Source of the DNA: Turritopsis dohrnii
Lineage: Eukaryota; Cnidaria; Hydrozoa; Anthoathecata; Oceaniidae
Direction: 5' to 3'
Length of the DNA: 64,000 nucleotides
Assembly (NCBI GenBank): GCA_027922465.2
Contig: BQMF02000216.1
Location: 620,001 to 684,000, forward strand
The notes under the pieces are model-generated. The model saw only the letters and a program-made list of their open reading frames with translations, was not told where the DNA came from and made no database searches. A program made the translations under genes and the position numbers. Below are positions 1 to 11,089 of the stretch, one piece after another; position 1 is the stretch's first letter, and each line of letters opens with the position of its first letter.

Positions 1-1249
1 ATTGAGTAGCCAATAGTACTGATAATTAACTTCTCAGTTTCAGCTTGTGTTGCTTGATTAGCAAGGAAGCCAAAAAGTTCAGTTTTCTTTTCATTTAAGT
101 GGAAATACGACTGCCAGTTCCCAGGAATTTCGGTTGCCGGAAGAGCTCTGCGTCGAATGCCTTTACCTAAAAACGAAAGGAAATTATTTTGTTTTTCTAA
201 ACATTATAAAAATATTGGAAATTAATTGCTTCGTACCATTTTTTCATAGTTCCAAGCCCCCCTTGAAGCCCTTTACTTTTCTTGAGGGGTGGACTTTTTC
301 GAAAATTGAAAGAATTGGGTGGGACAGCAAGAAAATCTTTCAAAACGGAGGTCATACCCCTTTCAGAAGAGTTTTCTTTATTCATACCTCGTTTTTGTCG
401 GGCTAAAGACTTCATGGAATTCTCTACATAAACATCCCAAACAATGTCCACTCTCTTTTTTCTTTTCAACTGTTTCTGGATGTGCGATGTGAACTTTGTG
501 TGCGATGTGGTTTAACTATTTGGTTAAACTATGTTTACGACTGCTGCTCCATCCAATATGATGCAGGCCATACACATTTCATCAGCAGCAACTTCATTAT
601 CGATTTTAAGGCAGTGCAACAGGGTAGACTTTGATCCGGGCATTAAGTCACCGTTTTTGGAGATTGACGCAGGATAACTGCCATTTTCATGTGAAAAGAA
701 TTCTTCTAGATTGCCATCTCTAACTTGACAACCAATGTATAGCGCCGCGAGAAGAGTTGACATGACTTTCTGAGTGTTGTAATTTCCATGTTTGATGTTT
801 TTCTTCGTTGTGATGGTTGCGTAAAGATTGAGAATTATTTTTCTCAATGACTGCATAAATACTGATTTTTTCTCTTTTAACCTGCTATTGAAAAAATCAC
901 TGACCTGCTTCTTTCAAGACTCATCAATTTTCCTCATATTACCGACTGCAGTTTGATTCGCAATGCTCTTTGAATCTAGTGCTATTAAGTCTCTCGTTTC
1001 TTCCAAGAATTGGTTCGCTGCTTCCTGGAATGCCGTGACCAAATCATTGACATTCTTTGCAAATCGTTTTTGAACACTGGGAGTTTGTTCATGATGCTTC
1101 GTTTGTTCTGTCAGTGCTGCCTCCAAGTTGTAAGGCAAAGAAGCTTCGAAATCCCTTACACTTCTTGCGACTTCAGGCCCACAAACCATCCATCGTAAGA
1201 GTTGAATTGAATCTTCTGTGAGGGCAATAGCACGTAAATTCCTTCAGAT
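1..1249 (-). pseudogene. Decayed copy of a repeated, uncharacterised animal protein family (two exons, runs off the left edge)
   Basis: One minus-strand frame runs from about 1249 to 388 and is joined by a good intron (donor GTATG at 387, acceptor TTTTTAG at 167) to a second coding part at 166-1. The join makes a Gly codon and keeps the frame. Recognisable blocks in order are RWMVCGPEVARS, LYIGCQVRDGNLEEFF, ILDGAAVVN, RVDIVWDVYVENS and GNWQSYF. I know these from memory as a widely repeated protein family in cnidarian and some vertebrate genomes; its function is unknown to me. Three in-frame stops (TGA 916-914, TAA 526-524, TAA 514-512) break it, while the alignment otherwise has no frameshift. 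The intron-containing structure argues against a processed copy. A possible acceptor lies at about 1250; nothing is recognised upstream of it. Confidence 0.6.
167..387 (-). other. Intron of the decayed gene at the left edge
   Basis: GT at 387-386 and AG at 168-167 bound 221 bases. Removing them restores the family motif across the junction (RQKR, then GKGIRRR). The open frames in this stretch are shadows. Confidence 0.6.
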
Positions 1250-1334
1250 ATCTATCACAACATATAACAATATCACCTGTCATTTTCACCAGCTCTTTTT
1301 ACATATAAAAAGAGATATTTTTTGAAAATATATC

Positions 1335-1716
1335 TTTTGGTATTTTGATGACGTATTCACCCGAACTTTGACGCCTAATAACTTTTGATAGCTTAATTTC
1401 CATGATACGACCTAACCAAGTTTTTTGATCAGGAAAGAATTTGCTTTCCAACGGTATATAGCATGTTTTACTTTGAAAATATCAATATTTTTGGTATAAA
1501 GAAATAAACGCAAAAGTTTTTTAAAAATGTATTTATTCTGTTACGAAGCTTTTCGTACGAAATAATATTTTTGGTATTTTGATGACGTCACGACCCAAAC
1601 TTTGACGCCTTATAACTTTTGATAGATTATTTTTTTTGACATGACCTAAGCAAGTTTTTTGTTCAGGAAAAAATTATCTTTCCAACGGTATACAACACTT
1701 TCAACTTTGTAGAAAA
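1335..1716. repeat. Direct repeat of about 145 bp, two diverged copies
   Basis: The blocks at about 1335-1480 and 1565-1716 share the order GGTATTTTGATGACGT, ACTTTGACGCCT, CAAGTTTTTTG and TTTCCAACGGTATA with scattered substitutions. This is a local duplication of a dispersed non-coding repeat. No coding potential is seen. Confidence 0.6.
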
Positions 1717-2021
1717 AAATATTTCGTTGCCATGGGAACCTATTCTGGTCTGTAAAATACACAAAACAGGTGTTTTTTGATGGGTCTGAGGCTTAAATTA
1801 CTTCTTTTCCACTAAACTACCACTGTGCCAAATTTCATGCTTTTAAATCATTTTGCACAATTTTTATGTTTTTTTGCACAATCAGACTGGACTAAAGCAG
1901 TAAAGCAAGCAAAAGTTATATTACACTTTTTCTTTCATTTCGTCATTTCTTTTTTTTCCATCTTAACCTAAACGAAATTAAGCTGGTGATTTTCATAGTC
2001 AAATACATTATCTAATGTTAA

Positions 2022-2091
2022 GGCGCCGTAGTGTAGTGGTTATCATTCTCAGATTCCATGCGAGAAGATCAGGGTTCGATTCCCGGTGGTG
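2022..2091 (+). tRNA. tRNA-like sequence (Gly-TCC-like), pseudogene or SINE head
   Basis: The stretch has a 7-bp acceptor pairing (2022-2028 with 2084-2090, one mismatch), an A box (TAGTGTAGTGG), a B box (GGTTCGATTCC) and a loop ATTCCAT giving anticodon TCC at 2055-2057. Two of five anticodon-stem pairs are broken, so it is probably a tRNA pseudogene or a tRNA-derived SINE head rather than a working tRNA. No intron or terminal CCA is visible. It directly abuts a fold-back element. Confidence 0.45.
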
Positions 2092-2099
2092 AGTTTTCA

Positions 2100-2387
2100 T
2101 TTGTTGTCATTACCTTTCGTCGTTAATTTGACCATGCTAACGTTGTCTTTTGACCATTGCACAACGTCTGTACAACGTCTATTTTAGTTATTTTTAATCG
2201 TCGTTTTTTTAATCGTCGTTTTGGAAATGGAAACAGCAAAACAACGTCGGATTTTGACGTTCAAAGAACGATTAAAAATAACCAAAAATGATGTTGTGCG
2301 GATGTTGTGCAACGGTCAAATGACCGAAATGAACGTTGCATTGACGTTGCAGTATGGTCAAATTAACGACAAAGGGGAATGACAACA
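2100..2387. mobile_element. Fold-back MITE with long terminal inverted repeats
   Basis: The left arm from 2100 to about 2212 matches the reverse complement of about 2264-2387. Shared blocks include TTGTTGTCATT, GTCGTTAATTTGACCAT, TTGCACAAC and GTTATTTTTAATCGT. The short centre (2221-2255) also resembles 36,315-36,360 in reverse. No ORF is present, so it is a non-autonomous DNA element. The target duplication is not clear. Confidence 0.7.
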
Positions 2388-2390
2388 AAC

Positions 2391-2834
2391 AAACAATTCA
2401 GGCATTCTTCTATCCTTTGATACAAATGAATAAGTAAAGAAAGACACCTTTTTCATGGTTTTCAAGATGATTATCTTACGAATTAAATTGCATACAGAAT
2501 GCCGGAATACAAAATGTAACGTTCTTTTGACGTCGAAAGAACGTCAGAATTGACTGTAAGTAAATAGATGATTTTAACAGCATAAACACAAAATTACAGT
2601 ATATACCACTCTAGTCACGACATAAGCTTTCAACCATTATAGGATTTTGAAACGTTTTTTTTTCAGGTCGCAATTATTTTCGACCAACCCGGACGTTTTC
2701 GTAACGTTGGTTAATAGTCGCTTTTGGTTGCGACTAACCCTGACGTTTTCTTGACGTCGGTTAATGGTCGTTTTTGGTTAAGACGTTAGAACAACCATAA
2801 AACAACGTTGTGATTACGTCGTGTGTTAACTGGG
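2391..2834 (+). mobile_element. Partial copy of the CCCAGT-ended DNA element
   Basis: This stretch closely matches the reverse complement of 35,419-35,777, including TTCAGGCATTCTTCTATCC, TTTTGACGTCGAAAGAACGT, CATAAGCTTTCAACCATT and the end GTGTTAACTGGG at 2834. Its left terminus is missing; the fold-back MITE lies there instead. It carries an internal near-duplicated block (GTTGGTTAATAGTCG and TCGGTTAATGGTCG). Non-coding. Confidence 0.65.
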
Positions 2835-3150
2835 TTATAACCCAAATTTATCATTTATTCAGTAAATCATGTTTTGGTAATTATGATAGACATAAGCATT
2901 TCCAACAACAAAAAAATTGGATAAAGACATTCAGATATATTGAAAATTACCCTAAAGCAATTTTCTCAAGGGCTGATGCGGAGGTTGTTCAAGCCTAATG
3001 GCTTCTAGTTAAACTTTAAATTCATTTCCAGTATGATTTCATCAATGTTTAGGTCCCTATAATTTGTTGACGTCACATTTTTAAGAACTTTAACTCACCT
3101 TCATTTCAAGATTGTTTTGGGAATAAAATTACTAGCTTCATATTAATCAT
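2835..3150. other. No gene seen
   Basis: AT-rich sequence. The only long open frame lacks recognisable features and is not supported. Confidence 0.4.
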
Positions 3151-3159
3151 ATACCTATC

Positions 3160-3600
3160 AATGGACAGACAAGGGTTTGGTCCGTGCATCGAATGGGATG
3201 GTGGCACCAGTACCAACAACTGGACGAGTTATTTTCAGCCATTATACGTAACAGTGACCGATGAGTAACGAAGGTTTTTTTGAGACAAAAAGCACAAGCT
3301 TGGTACTCCAAGGAGATTGTCAAGCAAATGAAGAAAGGCAAAAAGAAGCATGAGATCAAGGTAGATGTACGCGTGTCAACTGTATAAGCCCTTCATGGCA
3401 AATTGATGGTACACTATACGTTTACACAGGATTTGAATAAAGGGATCATTTTCAAAATAAAAACCGGTAAGAAATGTTTTAACTGAAATGCATGTCGATC
3501 GTTGGCGGCGTGCGACGACGCCTTGGCGTCTATTTAATAATAAATGCTTGGAAGTCATCTGGTGTTATTGACAATTCCAAAAACGAAATTACACTTGGTC
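3160..3600 (+). pseudogene. Remnant of a DDE (pogo/Tigger-like) transposase C-terminal region
   Basis: In shifting plus frames I read WDGGTSTNNW, then AWYSKEIVKQMKKGKKKHEI, KVDVRVST, KPFHGK and further on NAWKSSGVID. From memory this order (WYS...VKQ, V(D/E)VR(V/L)S, KPLHxxW, GWxxSGI) is found at the end of a DDE-superfamily transposase domain in animal genomes. Several frameshifts and stops separate the blocks, so it is inactive. The N-terminal half was not found nearby. Confidence 0.4.
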
Positions 3601-4037
3601 TGTTTGTATATGACGTTTTTTTAAAATTTTCTTTTGTTGATGATACTTTGCATGATCAGATTTATATCACCACTTTATTTCCCCCCGTTCTTAACTGCGC
3701 CAAAATTAAACGGTGCGCCAATACAATATTAACATGGGGCGCGAAAAATAGAGGGCGTGAAAATTAAAGGCGAGCGAATTTTAAGGGAATTAAGGTATCA
3801 TAAAGATTGATTAGCTTTTGTGAATGCAAAGTTTTCATTATTATATAGAGTTGAGTAGACATTTCCCCCCGGGTATGCTTTGACGAGGTTTGTTTACCTC
3901 TTACCCTACACGATATTATTGTAAGTAGAATATTTGTAGACGAGGATGTTGTTTGTTGACATTTTTGAAAAGCTCTTAAATTCAGATCAAGGCTTTTAAA
4001 GACGTTCATTACACTGAAATAATTTACATTGGCTGTT

Positions 4038-4151
4038 TGGAACTTTTTAACGTTTGTTCAGGGAAAACCGCTTTATAAGGTTGAATGTGCAATCCAACAT
4101 GGTGTTCGAGTTGTATAGTAGTAGCTGTGAATGTGTCTAGTGATCTGACGT
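4038..4151 (-). repeat. Decayed duplicate of 5174-5295
   Basis: Blocks GGAACTTTTTAACG, CAATCCAACATGGTGTTCG and GTAGCTGTGAATGTGTCTAG occur in the same order at 5174-5295, with small indels. The duplicate carries a frameshift relative to the minus-strand frame at 5122-5370. Confidence 0.7.
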
Positions 4152-5060
4152 TTTTATACGTTTTTACCAAAATTCAAAAAACGTTTCAAGAATTCGAAAG
4201 AGAAAACGTTTAAACGTTTTTAACTATAAAATGTTTAAACGTTTTATCATTGAAAACGTTTTATTGTTAAAAACGATGCGTCATAGTAAAGAGCTAAAAA
4301 GCTGTTGCTTCGGCTGCTCTACTGAGTGTAAAAAAGACGGACCTAAAGGCCGGTTTTCACATCGTTCGCTGTGGTCGTGCGTATGAGCGAATTGATTTGT
4401 TGATTTAGTCGGGCGCCACATCAAATGAAGTAGAAACCAACCTTTGCATCAGTCTTCCGTTTAATCCCGTATTTTGAAGAAATTTTCGGGAGGCTTAACT
4501 TCGGCAGTTGATTGGGCAAATTAGGTCATGTGACAGCCAATATAACTTCTCGCTCCACCGCTGACTCGTTCTAGAAAGCGTGGTGTTCAAAAGAAGAATG
4601 GTGGCTTGGAAAGATCTTACTTAAAATGTTAGTTTTTCTTTTTTTCCGAGGTGCAGTAAGCATTATTACTGAAGAACGGGGAGAAGGGGAGAATCCTGTC
4701 CCTTCAGTGGCAATAATGTAAAATAAAATTAACTTACTCTCTCAATTAATGTTAGAAGAGAATTCGTCTTCAATTTTTTGGAAAGAAATTAGTCGATTCA
4801 AATCAAAACAACATTGTACGTAAGGGTTTAGCCTGATTTTTAATGCATTTCAATGCAAAATAACTTTATAATTTTTAACTATATATATTGTATTTATGTG
4901 CAAAATAAAATTGTTAGATTCGAAATAATGAAGGAATAGGCCTATGTAGGAATTTTTTGTGGTCAAATTAAATCACTGACAAACCTTATATTACGTTATC
5001 TTAGTGATTGTATCTATTTCTTCGTTATTTGAAATCTGTGAAATCTTAGTTTTTGCGCTA
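4152..5060. other. Non-coding, repeat-like
   Basis: The sequence holds a cluster of AAACGTTT-type short repeats (4150-4275) and a start AAGGCCGGTTTTCACATCG at about 4340. That start resembles MITE ends seen elsewhere in the window, but no partner end was found. Confidence 0.35.
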
Positions 5061-5121
5061 ACTTGGGCAATAAATTTTCCCAGCTTTCCCCAACAAGACT
5101 TGAAGTGACCTGCTGCTTTAC

Positions 5122-5615
5122 TCAGTCCACTTTTGCAGGGTCCAACTGCTTTAGTCCTTTTTTCCTTGATAAACTGGAACTTTTTAACGCTTGCTCATGG
5201 GAAACCGCTTCAATAAGGTTGAATGCACAATCCAACATGGTGTTCGAGTTGTATAGTATCTGTGTAGCTGTGAATGTGTCTAGTGATCTGATGTCTGGTT
5301 GTTGGGGAATTGGTTGTAGGAGCTTCATGAATGGACCAGGGGTACGTAACGTTTGAGTGATCTCAAGCATATCTCCTTCATCATCGTCTTCATTTCTCCT
5401 TGTACTTCAGGAGGAAACAAAAATTTTTGTGAAGTTTCCTGCTGAGCAGCAGATATGTGGTGAGAAATCATGGTTGACAAATCCTCAGAAACTCTTTGTA
5501 AATCATATGTTTGTGGATGGTTAGTTCTTTGTAGAAACAGTTCTACATTTGCTGATATCCCAGCAATCGCTGTTTCCAGTTTTTCCAATCTGGACGAGAT
5601 AGTCTCACAACACAA
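5122..5615 (-). pseudogene. Unrecognised minus-strand coding fragment (two frames)
   Basis: Two adjacent minus frames look coding. 5615-5325 has SSRLEKLETAIAGISANVEL and ISHHISAAQQETSQKF, with helical, coiled-coil-like heptads. 5370-5122 has RTPGPFMKLLQPIPQQPDI and TFTATQILYNSNTMLDCAFN. They overlap out of frame near 5370-5325, so either a small intron or a frameshift lies between them. A plausible acceptor (CGACACAAACAG) precedes the first block near 5623. I recognise no family. The second block was duplicated to 4038-4151, which suggests it belongs to a repeated element. Confidence 0.35.
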
Positions 5616-5842
5616 TATAAAGTCTGTTTGTGTCGGTTTGTGTTCTTTGACCAGCTGGTTTTTTTGTAATATTTTTTTTGTTTTTTTAGGTAGTCGTCGT
5701 ATGATGTCAAACAGAGGTATCTATAAAAGAAATGTAACAAGAAATGTAACAAAACAAACGCTGGTGTAGCATCAAATGAGAACTGACTTAATTGTAGATA
5801 TGTAGAACTTTTGACATGGAGAACACTTGGCGCAATTGCCAC

Positions 5843-7044
5843 GAAATGCTCAAAATCAAATCCACACTAAATTTATTTTTTCTCCAAAACATTTTGACTA
5901 AAAAGTCTTAATTGCACTAAGTTAAATCCACACCGAAATTAAAAAAATCCCGACTGCACAAAATTAAATCAGCACCACAAATTTGCTAGCCCAAAAATTA
6001 AATCCATGCCAACATTTCTACATTTAAGGTACACTGTATTTTATTAAGAAGTATACAACTCCGATCCAAGCCCTAAAATCCACCTTTATGTAACAGTGCA
6101 TTTCATGTGATTTAAGAATTTACTTTTTCTATAGTATCACTTTGTCCTTCTGAAGGGTTTCGTCTAAAATAGTTGAATGATATGAAAGTAACAGGTCATA
6201 ATGTAAATTATTCAGGTTTGTATCAAGTCTTTCTCTGAATTTACATTATCAAATGACTCCTTTCTCTCAGTAGCTATCAAGTAAAAAGTGTTAGAAACAA
6301 ACACTTACTATCAATAAAACTTATCCGGTGGTGCTCGGCGAATCTATGCTCTCCTCGATGGCGTTTCTAGTTCTTTTTTTTTAACACACTCACAGAAACA
6401 AAAAGAATTTACACGAGAGAGAACTATACACACTCAGCATTTCTTTGATGCATGCGCAGTGATTCGTACATCTGAAATAGCAAGAAAATAGCCATCTACA
6501 TGACAAAGTACTTAACACAGTTTGTAGAATTATAATAAGAAAATTACCCTGATGGTGTTGTATCAGAATTTTCTTGACGCGATTTCTTAGGTGGATTACT
6601 CCTAATGTTGAAGAGAGTAGAGTCTTACGAATTGTATCATAAATATGAAAATTAATATGGAGAAATACGGAAGAAAACAACTAACGTCATATTATCTTGC
6701 ATTCGTTTATTTTGAACTGAGTGAGACAGTGGCGACCTAAAAGCACGCTCTGGGATGATTTTATCTGCTAAAATTCAATTCATGTGGAGCAGTTCGTTTG
6801 TTATTCAGAGACAATGGTAATGGTAAACAGAATAGAATGCAACAACTTAAAAATTTACAAAACAAAAGATACTTACATTGCCGTTACGTGTTGTTCTTGG
6901 TTTGGAATTATTGATTGATACCTCTTTAAGAAAACCTATAAAAATTCTCTTTAAAACTTCCCTAGAGAAAACCTGAAGACATTGCAGTGTTATCGATGCA
7001 AAACAAAACCGATTAAAGAGAGGTTGAAATCAGATGGAGCTCGC
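5843..7044. other. No gene seen
   Basis: AT-rich intergenic sequence. No open frame here shows a domain, motif or credible exon boundaries. Confidence 0.4.
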
Positions 7045-7063
7045 TTAAGGCCCGTTTCCACTT

Positions 7064-7490
7064 AATAATAATAATAATAATGGTATATTTCGGGCATATC
7101 CATATATTACAATGGCTCTTCGTCCCATAATAATTTGAAAATTCTAAAATTCACAGTCACTGTATACAAAATATTAGTTAACGATAGTTAAAAATATAAC
7201 ATAAAGTTTCAATTAGTAAAAAAGTATATCCACCAAAGTAACTACATCAGAAAGATAAAATGGGTAAGCAATGGAACCACAAAGAAATAAAAGAAGTATA
7301 CGTCTCAAAACAGATAGGTGGTGCCTAAACAAGTAAATAAATTCCTATTAATGCATGCTCAAATACTTAGCAAAAGAGAGATCTAGATAAAAAGATTTTA
7401 ACTCGTGTGAAAATTTTTGATGGTCTTCAACTGCTCTCAAGCTCGATGGAAGTTCATTGAATAGACGACTGCATATGCCTTCAAATGTTT
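7064..7490 (-). pseudogene. 3' fragment of a non-LTR retrotransposon
   Basis: On the minus strand a frame reads CSRLFNELPSSLRAVEDHQK followed by FSHELKSFYLDL, which matches the extreme C-terminus of CR1/L2/Jockey-type reverse transcriptases (compare RFNELPQPLR in the LINE at 38.6-40.3 kb). The 3' end carries an (ATT)n tail, seen as AATAATAAT from 7064. The copy is heavily 5'-truncated and inserted inside the surrounding TIR element. Confidence 0.5.
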
Positions 7491-7559
7491 TTGTGGATTT
7501 GGTTGCTATTAGTTTTTTTCCGTCGTCAGACGCAGTACGTCTTGGACATTTGCTTTCTC

Positions 7560-7720
7560 TTACATAACGGAAAATGTTACCATACTGTTACAGAGATTTT
7601 CGATTTTGATGACGTCATAGAACCCCTGTACCCAAAGATTTTGCCCAAATTTTTTTGTTACCTTATGGCCAATATCGTGGACCGCAAAAAACGTATCTCT
7701 ATGAGTTACCAAGATAAAAA
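7560..7720. repeat. Dispersed repeat, partial copy
   Basis: The order GATGACGTCA-AGACCCC-CCCAAATTTTTT-GGACC(G/C)CAAAAAACGT recurs at 49,310-49,440 and 53,690-53,820. Function unknown; the copies are diverged. Confidence 0.5.
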
Positions 7721-8072
7721 AAACTTCAGCGAAATGCGAAAATTTTCCATCGAAAAATTTCGCTCATTTAAAAAAACCTTTTCCACTTAAATTAAAAAAA
7801 CATAACAATTGTAAATCAAATGTCAATCAAATCAAATGATTTTTTAATTGTGGAGAAGAGCAGGAAAAATATACAACAAAGCTGCAATCTGATTGGTCAG
7901 AATTTCATCGAAATATTTCGATAGAAAAAAAGTTGAACTTTTTTCAACTTTTGTCGAAGAGAAATATTTTGCAGGAAAAATCAATTTGTACCTACTGCGC
8001 ATGCTCACTTCACATTTCCATTGAAATATTTCGCATTTCGCTCAGTTTTTTTTAAGTGGAAATGAGCCTTTA

Positions 8073-9774
8073 GATACATCAGTGAGAGGTTTTTGGCGAA
8101 GGGGACAACTTGCATTCTTCAACGTAAGGATCATCAATCCGTTCGCAAAGAGTCACTTTTCCCAGAAACTCGAAAATACTTTCAAGGAAAACGAACAAGA
8201 GAAAAAACGAAAATACAATAAGCGAGTAATTGAAATCGAATAGGGTTCTTTCAGCCCTTTTGTATTGTCCCCCTCGGAGGGGGATCGAGAATTTTGGGAC
8301 ATCTAGTCAAAAAATATCGGAACATTCATGTTTCCCGATTGATAACCGGATTTCCCGAAAAATGTCGTAGCGCTTCTCGACAAAGTTTGTTGCCTAAACC
8401 TTACAATTCTTGTTGGGCTGCTGGCATTAGACATTTATGAGACTTTTCACGGGGTATTAAGGTGATCAGAAAAAAGAAGTCATTTTTTTATTAGTCTGAT
8501 GTCCATGCAAAACAGAATATTTATTCACTTTGCCTACTGACTTAACTACATTGAAAACACCATGATGTTTGTTACATACACATCAATCACTCATAGTCAC
8601 TGTTTCTGCCAATATCAGGCTTCATCAGCATGCCTAGGTTCGCATATGGAACCAGACATGGACAGCAACATAGCACATTGATTTACACATTTAGGCAAAA
8701 AGAAATAACATGTCTAAAGCGAATTAAACAAAGTTAAAAAAAATTATATACATGTGTTAAAACTAAAATGATATACCCTTCATATTATATACAACATTTA
8801 AGAAAGTCATTTGATAAATGAGCTTTTATGAAAGCTAACACTTTATGGAAAACCTCCACACATCCATCGCACACATCCTACCATGCATTTGATAGTGTTG
8901 AAATTCAAATAAAAATGAGTAATGAATAACTTCGAATCCATAGATACAAAAGAAAATAAGAAAAGCTAAAATTAAAGAAACACAAGTAATCTTTTTTCTG
9001 GTGATTAATTCAAATAAATTTCATCTTCCTTATCAAGTTTATCAGAACATAAATAAAAAAAGTCCATCTTTTGGCGGAAAACCTGTCAAAGACCTTAGAT
9101 ATTATATGCAAAAAAACCTTAGTGAATATATATACATGAATGACAAGCCATTTGACCTGTCAGCTGACTTAGTGTTGTGTAAAGCTGTCTTTGATTAAAA
9201 TCCTTTCACACGTATGTGAATACACAAGATCTTACAAGTAACATTCCAAGGATTCTCAGAGCCATTTTGATACCATCAAACCCAGTATATTTTAAAATAT
9301 AACACTCCCTACAGGAGGTAGAGCATATTAGCCAAACAATGACTGGCCCCTAGCAGAATCAAGACGTCCACATAGAAAAATGGTATATATCTATTATGAG
9401 TATAAACAGTTTCGCTTTTCGGTGATATTCTTACTTACTTTGTTGAACCATTTGTCTTTCTTTGCTTCTTGACTAGAAGTGTGATAAATGAAGAGGCGTA
9501 TTGATGAAAAGATTTTTTACCATCTACTGATGCCTTTTCATGATTTTTATTCTAAGAACAGGCACTTGAGCTGGGCCTTGACAGCTTGAAAAAGTAGATT
9601 CTAAGTGTCATGTTAGGAAATTTATCAGAGAACACAAGGTAAACAAAATCACTTAAAAGCCACTTAAAATTGTTTAGCCAATCAATGCAAAAACTACGAC
9701 CATGTATGGTAAATGAATGTTACCATTTGACAAGGCACCACTTCTAGGATTTATGACTTGATTGAATAGAAATT
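8073..9774. other. No gene seen
   Basis: The only longer frame (9001-9198, about 65 codons) shows no domain or splice context, and I do not call it. The rest is AT-rich intergenic sequence. Confidence 0.4.
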
Positions 9775-10637
9775 TTAAGTTATCGGTGCCACATTCTGGG
9801 AAAACGGTACTAAATGGCCTACAGATGACTGGTGACAACCCAAGAATTGCCATAAAGCTTGACCAAGTCTTGTCATTAGTAAAACTTGAGCCTCTTCTTT
9901 AATTAAATCTTCTGCAAGTTTACATGAGTCTAACGCAGAATGTGAAACCAATAAACCCATCAGATTTTTATAATTACAGAAGAAATTATCTTTCCCTTTT
10001 TGAAATGCCTGTGGCTGTGCAAGGGTGCTTAACATAATAGGAACTGTTCTAATGTCAAAATTCTTTTAATGAGTAAACCAAAGAATTATTACCTACCAAA
10101 GCAAGGGATACAGAACTAAATAAGCAGTTACTTGTCCGCTGGTGGTGATCAAATTATCATAATAAAAATAAAGCTAATATCCTTTTATTTACTTGCACAC
10201 GTCTTACGTACCATATTGAGTGAAACATTAATCTGATCAGTCATACTTGATGTACCAAACACATTATCAACAATGTCTTTCACATTATGAGAAAATAAAC
10301 AAGCTTATAAACAATTTATATACACATGACTCATCACACAATACATATTTGTATTTTATGTCATTTAAAACCGTCAATTGTCTACAATTGTAATATTTAA
10401 TACTTACTGAAGTGTGATGAATTTCTTTTCAGATTGTAAGCGGTCTGGTATAAACTTTTCAGCAGTAAAATCATGAAGAACTAATCTCGACTTTAATTTT
10501 TCTTCAAAATCCTCTCCAGACGAATTATTGTTTTCAGTTTTTATTCTAAGTCTTCCCTTAATTTTTCAAATACCGACCTAAACTTGGTAATGTCGCCGTT
10601 ACCCATCATTTGCTCTATGAAACTTATGGATGCCATT
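9775..10637 (-). pseudogene. Candidate unrecognised gene, probably decayed (three exon-like blocks)
   Basis: Three minus-strand blocks look coding. 10,637-10,404 starts MASISFIEQMMGNGDIT and later reads EEKLKSRLVLHDFTAEKF, with a good donor GTAAGT at about 10,404. About 10,270-10,205 reads VDNVFGTSSMTDQINVSL, followed by GTACGTAAG. About 10,023-9775 reads LMGLLVSHSALDSCKLAEDL to a stop. The first block needs a +1/-1 shift after REDL, and the phase into the second block gives a stop, so the model does not splice cleanly. I recognise no family. It may be a recently decayed gene, or I may have missed a small exon. Confidence 0.3.
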
Positions 10638-10671
10638 TCTTTTGACTGAACAAACGTTTAGGATGATAATA

Positions 10672-10912
10672 CCGGTCAGTGAAAGATTCCATACCGTAAA
10701 ACCAGATCTGAGAGTATGTTTATCTAACAATTCAAACTTCTCGGTGAAAAGTCTCTTAAAAGTGTTTGGAAGAACGAGTCATCACGTAACCAAATACTCG
10801 TCATCCCAAACAAATGTAACAAGGTTTTAACCATAAAGATTTGATGGTCTGAAATTGTTAGATAAACTTACTCTTAGATCTGGTTTTACGATATGGAATC
10901 TTGCACTGACCG
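10672..10912. repeat. Inverted repeat, about 62-bp arms
   Basis: Arms 10,672-10,733 and 10,851-10,912 pair with few mismatches (GATTCCATAYCGTAAAACCA, GTTTATCTAACAAT). The spacer is about 117 bp with no recognisable product. It could be a fold-back MITE; no target duplication was identified. Confidence 0.6.
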
Positions 10913-10968
10913 ATAAATACCTTCGGCCGAACTCTTTCTTGTGAAATTATTACACAGAGAGGCCTTAT

Positions 10969-11086
10969 GGGATGCAAGATAGTCAGAAATAGAGAGTTGT
11001 GGGATGCAAGATAGTCAGAAACAGAGAGTTGTGGGATGCGAGATAGTCAGAAACAGAGAGTTGTGGGATATGCGAGATAGTCAAAA
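10969..11086. repeat. Tandem repeat, 32-33 bp unit, nearly four copies
   Basis: The unit GGGATGCAAGATAGTCAGAA plus about 12 more bases (ACAGAGAGTTGT) is repeated with few changes. The last copy has a 2-bp insertion (GGGATATGCGAG). Confidence 0.8.
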
Positions 11087-11089
11087 TAA

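Larger units (their letters stand above)
7048..8069. mobile_element. TIR element with TTA target duplication (PIF/Harbinger-like MITE)
   Basis: The ends AGGCCCGTTTCCACTTAA (7048) and the reverse complement of TTAAGTGGAAATGAGCCT (ending 8069) form imperfect TIRs. TTA occurs immediately outside both ends (7045-7047 and 8070-8072). A 3-bp TWA duplication is typical of PIF/Harbinger elements; no transposase is inside. A LINE 3' fragment is inserted near the left end. Confidence 0.65.

Noticed and set aside
2022..2091. A functional tRNA-Gly gene
   Set aside because: The anticodon stem has two mismatches and the acceptor one; it is better read as a pseudogene or SINE head.
7485..7790. Plus-strand 101-codon frame
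   Set aside because: It lies across a dispersed repeat inside a MITE, with no similarity to a protein.
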